Source: CAYMEV01 sp964431655 [NCBI: uncultured bacterium] (lineage in GTDB: Bacteria; CAYMEV01). From it: 11,496 nucleotides of DNA. How positions within the stretch are numbered: the stretch's first letter is position 1; the number at the start of each line of letters is the position of its first letter. The stretch lies in NCBI GenBank assembly GCA_964431655.1, contig CAYSKJ010000100.1, positions 1-11,496 of the forward strand. The letters run 5' to 3'. Under the pieces are notes generated by a model. That model searched no databases and was not told the origin of the DNA. It saw only the letters and a list, made by a program, of their open reading frames with translations. This document shows positions 1 through 6,012 of this stretch, one piece after another. A program made the position numbers and the translations under genes.

Positions 1-16
1 AAAATAAAACCAAAAC

Positions 17-23
17 AGGAGGT
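17..23 (+). promoter_or_regulatory. Shine-Dalgarno site setting the TTG start of the first gene
   Basis: A perfect AGGAGGT lies seven bases upstream of TTG at 31. It decides the non-ATG start: translation from this TTG gives a canonical Sec signal peptide beginning MKKLFSF, and no in-frame ATG in that region would keep the signal peptide intact. Confidence 0.85.
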
Positions 24-30
24 ACATTTC

Positions 31-2937
31 TTGAAGAAATTGTTTTCTTTTCTTACAGTGCTGTTTCTGGCCGGTGTTTTTACCCTGTCAGCACAGCAGG
101 CACTGCCCTTCAGCGAGAGCTTTGACGACACAGCCATGCCCACTGGCTGGACAGTGGATGAAGGGGCTACAATCTGGGAGATCGTGACAACCAATGCAGC
201 CGGCGGTACAGCCAATGAACTGAGGGCAAGGTGGCAGAGCTATACCGGGACAACCCGTTGCTATACCCCTGCCCTGGATGTTGACGGTATCAGCAGCATA
301 GCCTTAAGCTTCAAGTATTATTTCCAGGATTATGATGCAGGAGCGACCGTAAAGGTTCAGTACAGCGCTAATGGCCTGACATGGACTGATTCAGGCTGGG
401 AGATTGTATCAGGAAACGGCAGTGCAGGCCCCGCCACTGCCAACATTCTTATTGACAACTCTGCAAAGGCTGCCAGCCTCATGATAGCGTTTGTTACCGA
501 CGGAGACCATTATCAGTTTGATTTCTGGTTTATTGACGATGTCCTTGTCGAGGAGGCTGCATCCTATGATGTTACAATCTCCAATATGACCGGTAACAGC
601 ATGGTACAGATCGGGGAATCCTTCTACTATCAGCTCAGGGTAAACAATGCCGGATCGACTGATGATGATTATACCTTCAGCGTATCCAAGGCATGGGCCG
701 ACGGTCTTTATGCCGATGCAAGCGAGACACCCCTGCCTGTGCCCCTTACAGTTACAGCCGGCAATTATGCCGATGTATACCTCAAGGTTACCGTACCCGG
801 TGCTGCAGCTCCTCTTTCTACCTCGGATGAGATTGTCCAGGTCAGCGGTACGGGTGTTTCCGATTCCGTAACTGTTACCACCACAGCCATGAACTGGTGG
901 CTGAATGAGGAATTCACCGACGGTTATGACGGCTGGAATATCTACCAGATGGGATATGCTACTGCTGTGAACTGGGACTGGAACACTAACGGATATATGG
1001 TCCACGGCTGGACAGCTGCAGGCGAGGCTGCTGACAACTGGCTGGTATCCCCCAAGATAACCATTGAGCCTGCCTCAAAAGAGGGAGCTGTGGTCCTTTA
1101 CTTCTGGTATGCCTGGACTGAGCCCACATATTATGTCTACCACGGATTATGGGCATCAGTAGGGAGCGGAGATCCTGCCGACGGAGACTTCTTCGAGATA
1201 GTTGAACTGGCTCCTACCGAAGATGATCCGGGTTATTTCTATGCATATGCCTATGATTTTTCAGCCTTTGCAGGGTATGACCTTCACCTGGCCTTTGTTT
1301 ACCAGGGAGAAGATGCAGACCTGATGGCAATAGACAATGTCATGGTATATGATGAAGGTTTTGAATGGCCGGCAGATTACCCTGTCACCCTTACATCCTT
1401 TCCAGAAGCCATAGGCGCAACCCTTACCGGCGCAGGCAACTATGCCCAGGGTGCAACAGTCAATATCTCTGCTGCTCCTGTAAAAGGCTATCATTTCCTT
1501 GAATGGGACGGCCTTTCCTGCGATGTTGCACTCCTTGACGACCCCTATTCACCCAATGCTTCCTTTACCATGCCTTACAGGGCTGTTGATTTAGTTGCAG
1601 TGTTCGAGGAGATACCGGAATATACCGTAACCCTTCTTGCCAATCCCTCCGACATAGGCGTTATTTTAAGTGGAGCAGGGGATTATGAAATAGGGTCGGC
1701 CGTTAATATTTCAGCCACCCTTCCCGAAAAGGGATATGTCTTTGTTGAATGGCAGGGCAGTGTGGACGATGTTGCTCTCCTTGCCGATCCTCTGTCTGCT
1801 TCAACCAGCTTTACCATGCCTGAAAGGGCAGTGGAGCTGACAGCCCATTTTGAGGAAGAATCAACCAACTACAGCCAGGCAGCCATTAGCCTTGAAAATG
1901 AGGGTCTTAAGGGAGTATGGCTCTGGTCGTATTCACCTACAAAATCACCCTACATTGAATCCAAGGGCTCTAGCTGGACAAAAATTCTGGCAAATATTAC
2001 AGCTTCAAAGATCATGGCCGGCGATATCACCGGTGACAGCATTCTTGATGTTGTTGCACTGCTTGACGGCTACGGACTCTGGTATTATAATCTTGCTACC
2101 GCCAGCTGGTCACAGATATTAAATAATGCAGCCGGATGCAGTATATTCACCCTGGCAAAGACAACAGCCAGCGGACCGGTTGAGGTTGTAGCGACCATGG
2201 ACGGTCTTGGCTTGCGCAAGTGGACCTTCGGAGGCTCCTGGACATCCCTGCATGCGTGGGATGCGGAAGTGCTTGCTGCAGGCGATTTAAACAGGGATGT
2301 GGATGCCATTGACGAACTGGTTGTGGTTTTTGAAGGATATCCGAGACTTTTTGTATATGACTTCGGCACAGCTGCTTTTACCATGGTAATTCAGCTCAAC
2401 CCGTCCCAGGCGGAAATAGGCGATGTAACCGGCGACGGTTATAATGAGATTGCATGCGTATTTGACGGAGTTGGCACCTTCTTTATAAGGTATATTCCTG
2501 ACAAGGGAATGGATATGAAGAAATCTGCCGAGATAAATCCCGAGTTTGACCTTATCAGAGATATCCCGAGGAACCATGAATGGGTTTCCAAGGATGGCGG
2601 TTCAAAGGGATGGCAGTTCAACAGGATTACCTACGGCTGTCCGGCAGCAGGCCACAGCATTGCCCTGGGTGATATTAACGGAACCAGCGGAATGGAAATT
2701 ATATTCACCTATATCAACAGGACATATGCCTATTCCTATGATGCCAAAGCATGGTCATGTATAATCCTTGCACCCATGAAGAAACTTACAGCAGGCAAGT
2801 TCACCGGAGGAGCCAAGGATGATCTTATAGCCACTGAAACTTCATCAGGAAGCGTTTTCCTGAGGATTGCAGCTACCGGTACATGGGAAAGCATAGCAGC
2901 CTATGGTGATTCAAATGCAATGACAGCTATTGAATAA
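31..2937 (+). CDS. Secreted multidomain surface-type protein: choice-of-anchor J x2, InlB-B-like repeats x2, FG-GAP-like propeller
   Basis: A large exported protein (968 aa) of unknown specific function. Residues 1-21 are a Sec signal peptide (KK, hydrophobic core, likely cleavage after LSA). Residues about 25-178 resemble a choice-of-anchor J/cleaved-adhesin domain (FSESFD near its start, FIDDVLV at its end). Residues about 179-286 look like an Ig/CARDB-type beta domain. Residues 288-449 are a second choice-of-anchor J domain (NEEFTDGYDGW start, AIDNVMVYDEG end). Residues 450-530 and 531-610 are two tandem InlB-B-like repeats. Residues about 611-968 hold FG-GAP/VCBS-like blades with calcium-loop motifs: GDITGDSILD (664-673), GDLNRD (751-756), GDVTGDGYNE (797-806), GDING (880-884) and a degenerate GKFTGG (922-927). 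I see no lipobox, LPXTG signal or type IX secretion C-terminal domain, so retention on the cell is unexplained. Such architectures usually belong to extracellular adhesive or substrate-binding proteins; that role is inferred. The gene is monocistronic at its 3' end because a strong terminator follows. Confidence 0.9.
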   Translation: MKKLFSFLTVLFLAGVFTLSAQQALPFSESFDDTAMPTGWTVDEGATIWEIVTTNAAGGTANELRARWQSYTGTTRCYTPALDVDGISSIALSFKYYFQDYDAGATVKVQYSANGLTWTDSGWEIVSGNGSAGPATANILIDNSAKAASLMIAFVTDGDHYQFDFWFIDDVLVEEAASYDVTISNMTGNSMVQIGESFYYQLRVNNAGSTDDDYTFSVSKAWADGLYADASETPLPVPLTVTAGNYADVYLKVTVPGAAAPLSTSDEIVQVSGTGVSDSVTVTTTAMNWWLNEEFTDGYDGWNIYQMGYATAVNWDWNTNGYMVHGWTAAGEAADNWLVSPKITIEPASKEGAVVLYFWYAWTEPTYYVYHGLWASVGSGDPADGDFFEIVELAPTEDDPGYFYAYAYDFSAFAGYDLHLAFVYQGEDADLMAIDNVMVYDEGFEWPADYPVTLTSFPEAIGATLTGAGNYAQGATVNISAAPVKGYHFLEWDGLSCDVALLDDPYSPNASFTMPYRAVDLVAVFEEIPEYTVTLLANPSDIGVILSGAGDYEIGSAVNISATLPEKGYVFVEWQGSVDDVALLADPLSASTSFTMPERAVELTAHFEEESTNYSQAAISLENEGLKGVWLWSYSPTKSPYIESKGSSWTKILANITASKIMAGDITGDSILDVVALLDGYGLWYYNLATASWSQILNNAAGCSIFTLAKTTASGPVEVVATMDGLGLRKWTFGGSWTSLHAWDAEVLAAGDLNRDVDAIDELVVVFEGYPRLFVYDFGTAAFTMVIQLNPSQAEIGDVTGDGYNEIACVFDGVGTFFIRYIPDKGMDMKKSAEINPEFDLIRDIPRNHEWVSKDGGSKGWQFNRITYGCPAAGHSIALGDINGTSGMEIIFTYINRTYAYSYDAKAWSCIILAPMKKLTAGKFTGGAKDDLIATETSSGSVFLRIAATGTWESIAAYGDSNAMTAIE
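1378..1860 (+). repeat. Tandem coding repeat: two InlB-B-like units of about 81 codons
   Basis: Two adjacent units, 1378-1620 and 1621-1860, encode the same pattern. Each runs YPVTL or YTVTL, then IG..L.GAG.Y, then G..VNISA, KGY.F.EW, DDVALL.DP, and closes with SFTMP.RAV.L.A.FEE. The units are clearly homologous in protein and diverged in DNA, so this is an old internal duplication rather than a recent slippage product. The pattern matches divergent InlB B-repeat (bacterial repeat) domains, beta-rich spacers found in surface proteins. Confidence 0.85.
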
Positions 2938-2954
2938 GCTGTATTAATACACAG

Positions 2955-2988
2955 AAAAAGGCAGTGTTACGGCACTGCCTTTTTTTTT
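2955..2988 (+). terminator. Rho-independent terminator
   Basis: The stem AGGCAGTG (2959-2966) pairs perfectly with CACTGCCT (2973-2980) across the six-base loop TTACGG. A run of nine T follows (2980-2988). Four A before the stem can pair with the first T residues, so a bidirectional effect is possible. It sits 17 bases after the stop codon of the secreted-protein gene and separates that gene from the following operon. Confidence 0.95.
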
Positions 2989-3000
2989 CCAAATAAACTA

Positions 3001-3028
3001 TTGACTTATGCAAATTCAGGTATACCAT
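3001..3028 (+). promoter_or_regulatory. Candidate sigma70-type promoter for the radical SAM operon
   Basis: TTGACT (3001-3006, five of six to consensus) is followed after 16 bases by TACCAT (3023-3028, four of six). It lies just after the terminator and about 90 bases upstream of the radical SAM start, where an operon promoter is expected. The -10 element is weak, and an overlapping TATACC at 3021 would give too short a spacer. No cobalamin-riboswitch-like structure was recognised in this leader. Confidence 0.45.
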
Positions 3029-3119
3029 TAAAAGCAGACGAGTTGAATCAAAGCCACATTATGGATACCCATTTGCATGCTTTCTTCCAACTTAAAAAAG
3101 CCTTAAAAGGAGGTAAAGC

Positions 3120-4616
3120 ATGAAAGTTCTTCTGGTATATCCGAAATTCCCGGATACATTCTGGAGCTTCAAGTATGCTTTGAAGTTTGTGTCAAAGAAA
3201 GCCACCCACCCTCCCCTGGGTCTGCTGACCGTTGCATCGATGATGCCGGCAGACTGGGATATCAAGCTGATTGATATGAATGTTCAAAAATTCAGCGAAA
3301 AAATGCTAAAAAAGGTTGATCTGGTATTTATAAGCGCCATGGCCATTCAGGGGGAATCTGCCAGGAGTATTGTTGAAATCTGTAAAAAGCACGGTGTGAA
3401 AACTGCTGCGGGGGGACCTTTGTTTACTTCAGACAGAGCAAGTTTTCAGGATATTGATTACCTGGTGCTTAATGAGGCAGAGATTACATTTCCAGGATTT
3501 TTAAGGGATCTTTCAAAGGGCAGTCCTGAGCATTTATATACCAGTCCTGATCACTGCGATATGACTCACACGCCCCCTCCCCGCTGGGATCTAATAAATA
3601 TGAAAAAGTATAAGAGCATGAGCATACAGTATACAAGGGGATGCCCCTTTAACTGTGATTTCTGCAATGTAACATCCCTTTTCGGGCATAAGGTAAGGCA
3701 TAAGTCAGCACCTCAGATAATTGCCGAGCTGGAAAGTCTATTTAAAAATAAATGGAGAAGCGGGGTTTTCTTTGTTGATGATAATTTTATCGGAAACAGG
3801 GCTGAATTAAAGAATGAACTCCTCCCGGAACTGATAAAATGGATGGAGGAAAAGAAATACCCCTTTACATTCAATACCCAGGCATCGGTAAACCTTGCAG
3901 ATGATGATGAACTTATGGGTATGATGGTAAGGGCTGGATTCGACAGTGTTTTTGTAGGTATTGAAACGCCCAATGAAGAAAGCCTGGCTGAGTGCAAAAA
4001 ATTCCAGAATAAGACACGAAACCTGGTATCATGCATTAAAAAAATGCAGAACAACGGTTTGCAGGTTATGGGAGGCTTTATCGTAGGATTTGACAGTGAT
4101 CCGCCCTCAATATTCCAGAGGCAGATTGATTTCATCCAGAAAAGCGGTATTGTGACAGCTATGGTCGGATTGCTTAATGCGCCACAGGGAACGGCATTAT
4201 ACCGAAGGCTTGAGAAAGCCGGCAGGCTTGTCAGCAACTTTACAGGCGACAATACAAATTTCTCAATGAATTTTATCCCCAAAATTAATCATGATATTCT
4301 TATAGAAGGTTATAACTATATCTTAAAGAGGCTATACAGCCCCAGGGAATTCTATGAAAGGGTTAAAATATTCCTGAGGGAGTATGATCCCAAGATAAAA
4401 GTAAAATTCAGCATAAAACGGCTGCCTGGATATATTGCCTCTTTAAGGGCTTTACTAAGATCTGTCTGGTATCTCGGAATAATGGACAAAGCAAGGCTGT
4501 ATTACTGGAAATTTTTGCTTTGGGCCCTGTTCAGAAAATCAAAACAATTCCCCCTGGCAATTACGTATACTATATACGGTTTTCACTTCAGGAAGGTATT
4601 TGACATCAGGAAATAA
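3120..4616 (+). CDS. B12-binding-domain radical SAM protein with C-terminal DUF4070
   Basis: A likely cytoplasmic radical SAM enzyme (498 aa) of the COG1032-type group; reaction and substrate are unknown. Residues about 1-135 form a Rossmann-like cobalamin-binding-type domain (start MKVLLVYPKFP, then HPPLGLLTVASMMP and VDLVFISAM). The DxHxxG motif used for base-off B12 binding is not visible. The radical SAM core spans about 165-368 with the 4Fe-4S motif CxxxCxxC at C175, C179 and C182 (CPFNCDFC). Family-typical segments VFFVDDNFIGN (around 215-226), GIETPNEES and GGFIVGFDSD follow. Residues about 369-490 match DUF4070 in position and style, ending in a basic, aromatic tail. The start is secure: AAGGAGGT at 3107-3114, five bases before the ATG. 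It is first in a run with a SHOCT/DUF4870 protein, a methyltransferase and SppA. Family members could methylate or rearrange a small molecule or lipid; nothing here decides which. Confidence 0.92.
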   Translation: MKVLLVYPKFPDTFWSFKYALKFVSKKATHPPLGLLTVASMMPADWDIKLIDMNVQKFSEKMLKKVDLVFISAMAIQGESARSIVEICKKHGVKTAAGGPLFTSDRASFQDIDYLVLNEAEITFPGFLRDLSKGSPEHLYTSPDHCDMTHTPPPRWDLINMKKYKSMSIQYTRGCPFNCDFCNVTSLFGHKVRHKSAPQIIAELESLFKNKWRSGVFFVDDNFIGNRAELKNELLPELIKWMEEKKYPFTFNTQASVNLADDDELMGMMVRAGFDSVFVGIETPNEESLAECKKFQNKTRNLVSCIKKMQNNGLQVMGGFIVGFDSDPPSIFQRQIDFIQKSGIVTAMVGLLNAPQGTALYRRLEKAGRLVSNFTGDNTNFSMNFIPKINHDILIEGYNYILKRLYSPREFYERVKIFLREYDPKIKVKFSIKRLPGYIASLRALLRSVWYLGIMDKARLYYWKFLLWALFRKSKQFPLAITYTIYGFHFRKVFDIRK

Positions 4617-4622
4617 ACCGCC

Positions 4623-4629
4623 AGGAGGT
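4623..4629 (+). promoter_or_regulatory. Shine-Dalgarno site choosing the ATG at 4636
   Basis: AGGAGGT lies six bases before the in-frame ATG at 4636. A longer reading from ATG 4600 would overlap the radical SAM gene by 17 bases, lacks a ribosome binding site, and adds 12 residues that are not part of the SHOCT domain. The 4636 start is therefore preferred. Confidence 0.85.
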
Positions 4630-4635
4630 CATGAT

Positions 4636-5118
4636 ATGTCTATTACTGAAGAAATTGAAAAGCTTTATGCCATGAAAAAGGAAGGAGTCATCTCGGATGA
4701 TGAGTATAAAGCAGCGAAAGTAAAGATAATAAGGGATTATGGTTCCCGGAGCCACTCAAAACAGGCGCTTTCTGTAAGGGATGAGAATATCTGGGCTATG
4801 CTCATCCATCTGTCCCAGTTTTTCAGCTACTTTATACCGCTGGGAGGAATAATAGCTCCGATACTTCTATGGCAGATCAAGAAAACTGAATCCCCTCATA
4901 TAGACAGAAATGGCAGGATCGTTGCCAACTGGCTGTTTACCTATCTTATCCTTTTTGTCTGCTTTATTATTCTGTCTTTCCTTCTTGTTGGCATACCCCT
5001 TCTTATACTGCTTATAGTCCTGGGGATTGTCTTTCCGGTAATAGGCGCTATTAAGGCCAATGACGGGGACGCATGGGTTTATCCCTTTTCCATAAGGTTC
5101 TTTAGCCTGGATATATAG
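4636..5118 (+). CDS. SHOCT domain plus DUF4870 small membrane protein
   Basis: A 160-aa inner-membrane protein of unknown function. Residues about 3-33 form a SHOCT-like short helical domain (EIEKLYAMKKEGVISDDEY, then AAK). Residues about 48-158 match DUF4870: HLSQFF (58-63), the PLGGIIAP turn (68-75), the DRNGRIVANW segment (90-99) where the family has a conserved charged/Asn patch, and the ending NDGDAWVYPFSIRFF (142-156). Hydrophobic segments fall at about 54-78, 96-118 and 119-138. The protein therefore looks like three or four membrane passes with a cytoplasmic N-terminal helix pair. SHOCT domains are often oligomerisation modules on membrane proteins; that role here is inferred. It sits 19 bases after the radical SAM gene and 26 before the methyltransferase, consistent with co-transcription. 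Confidence 0.88.
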   Translation: MSITEEIEKLYAMKKEGVISDDEYKAAKVKIIRDYGSRSHSKQALSVRDENIWAMLIHLSQFFSYFIPLGGIIAPILLWQIKKTESPHIDRNGRIVANWLFTYLILFVCFIILSFLLVGIPLLILLIVLGIVFPVIGAIKANDGDAWVYPFSIRFFSLDI

Positions 5119-5144
5119 CCAGGCAGTAATCACTGCTGAAAATT

Positions 5145-5981
5145 ATGGCGAGTTACCTGGAAAATAAAATCAAATTCAATAATCCTGATACTATATCAGC
5201 CTGTGATGAACTTCCCCTGTGGTCAGCTCCTTTCGGCCTTATGCTTCTGGAAACCCTGGAACTGAAAAGAGAAATTCAGGCTCTGGACATAGGATGCGGT
5301 ACAGGTTTTCCAGTTCTGGAAATATGCCAAAGGCTGGGAGATTCCTCAGTTTTATACGGTATTGATTCCTGTCCTGAATCAATAAAAAGATGTGAATTTA
5401 AAATGCAGGCCATGGGAATAAAAAATGCAGTGCTTATAGCCGGGTCCTTTTTTAAGGCTTCCTTAAAGGAGAGATCGTTTGACCTTATAGTATCAAATAA
5501 CGGCATAAACAATATGGATGATCAGGACCTTGCCTACCAGAGATGCTACGGTCTTATGAAAGATGGATCCCAGTTTGTGTTTACCTTCAATCTGCCTGAT
5601 ACCATGAAAGAGTTTTATGATATTTTTGCTGAGGTGCTTCAAAACCGCCGGAAAATCGGCCAACTGGAAAAGCTCCATAACCATATCCATGAAAAGAGGA
5701 AGAGCATTACAGAAACAAAAAACAGTGTAAAGAGTGCGGGTTTCAGCATAAATGAAATAAAAGAGGGTTTGTTTTATATTGATTACCTTGATGGAACGAG
5801 CATGCTGAACCATTTTTTCATAAAATATGCTTTCCTTGGTCCATGGCTGGATATTATTTCAGGCCTGGATGCGGAAGCCTGCTTTTATGAAATCAGAGCA
5901 GAGCTCGACCAAAAAGCCCGGGAGAAGGGCTTTTTAAGGCTCAGTATTCCCTATGCGTGTTTTGACTGCAGAAAATTATAA
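5145..5981 (+). CDS. Class I SAM-dependent methyltransferase
   Basis: A cytoplasmic methyltransferase (278 aa) of unknown substrate. The SAM-binding Rossmann fold is clear: motif I ALDIGCGTG (46-54), the acidic end of strand 2 YGIDS with D74 as the likely ribose-hydroxyl ligand, and motif IV-like FDLIVSNNGINN (from D113). Before motif I, LPLWSAPFGLMLLETLEL resembles the N-terminal cap found in a family of small-molecule methyltransferases. The C-terminal part (about 150-278) is a helical/beta cap ending ACFDCRKL, with two cysteines three residues apart. ATG 5145 is the only ATG start that keeps the N-terminal cap; an in-frame TAA at 5127 blocks any longer reading. The ribosome binding site is weak, and a small hairpin (5122-5137) sits where one would be expected. 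It may rely on translation from the upstream gene. The 3' end lies 31 bases before the sppA start. Confidence 0.88.
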   Translation: MASYLENKIKFNNPDTISACDELPLWSAPFGLMLLETLELKREIQALDIGCGTGFPVLEICQRLGDSSVLYGIDSCPESIKRCEFKMQAMGIKNAVLIAGSFFKASLKERSFDLIVSNNGINNMDDQDLAYQRCYGLMKDGSQFVFTFNLPDTMKEFYDIFAEVLQNRRKIGQLEKLHNHIHEKRKSITETKNSVKSAGFSINEIKEGLFYIDYLDGTSMLNHFFIKYAFLGPWLDIISGLDAEACFYEIRAELDQKAREKGFLRLSIPYACFDCRKL

Positions 5982-5990
5982 TCATATAGA
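5962..5990 (+). promoter_or_regulatory. Possible internal promoter for sppA
   Basis: TTGACT (5962-5967) followed after 17 bases by TATAGA (5985-5990) lies across the end of the methyltransferase gene. A perfect TATAAT at 5977-5982 overlaps the same stretch but has no -35 at proper distance. Initiation near 5997 would leave a leader of only about 16 bases before the sppA start. The region is AT-rich, so chance matches are likely. Confidence 0.28.
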
Positions 5991-5999
5991 TAAAAAAAC

Positions 6000-6004
6000 G
6001 GAGG
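6000..6004 (+). promoter_or_regulatory. Shine-Dalgarno site setting the TTG start of sppA
   Basis: GGAGG lies eight bases before TTG at 6013. Starting there yields MKRLFFLTAVLCFF, a proper signal peptide. The longer reading from ATG 5953 overlaps the methyltransferase by 29 bases, has no ribosome binding site, and buries the signal peptide behind 20 polar residues. Confidence 0.85.
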
Positions 6005-6012
6005 ATAATATT

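Noticed and set aside
409-1005. A 198-codon reverse-strand open frame inside the secreted-protein gene
   Set aside because: It lies wholly within a well-supported gene, has no recognisable domain or ribosome binding site, and reflects codon bias of the forward gene.
1378-1860. Possible recent tandem duplication or CRISPR-like repeat
   Set aside because: The two units are long, in frame and diverged in DNA; they are protein-domain repeats.
2938-3119. Possible cobalamin riboswitch before the B12-type radical SAM gene
   Set aside because: After the terminator only about 130 bases remain, and I see no B12-box-like conserved segment or matching multi-stem layout.
3713-4282. A 189-codon reverse-strand open frame inside the radical SAM gene
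   Set aside because: It mirrors the radical SAM core; its translation is low-complexity Ser/Pro/Leu-rich with no family match.
5953-6012. Upstream ATG start for sppA overlapping the methyltransferase
   Set aside because: No Shine-Dalgarno precedes it, and it would put 20 polar residues before the signal peptide; TTG 6013 with GGAGG is better.
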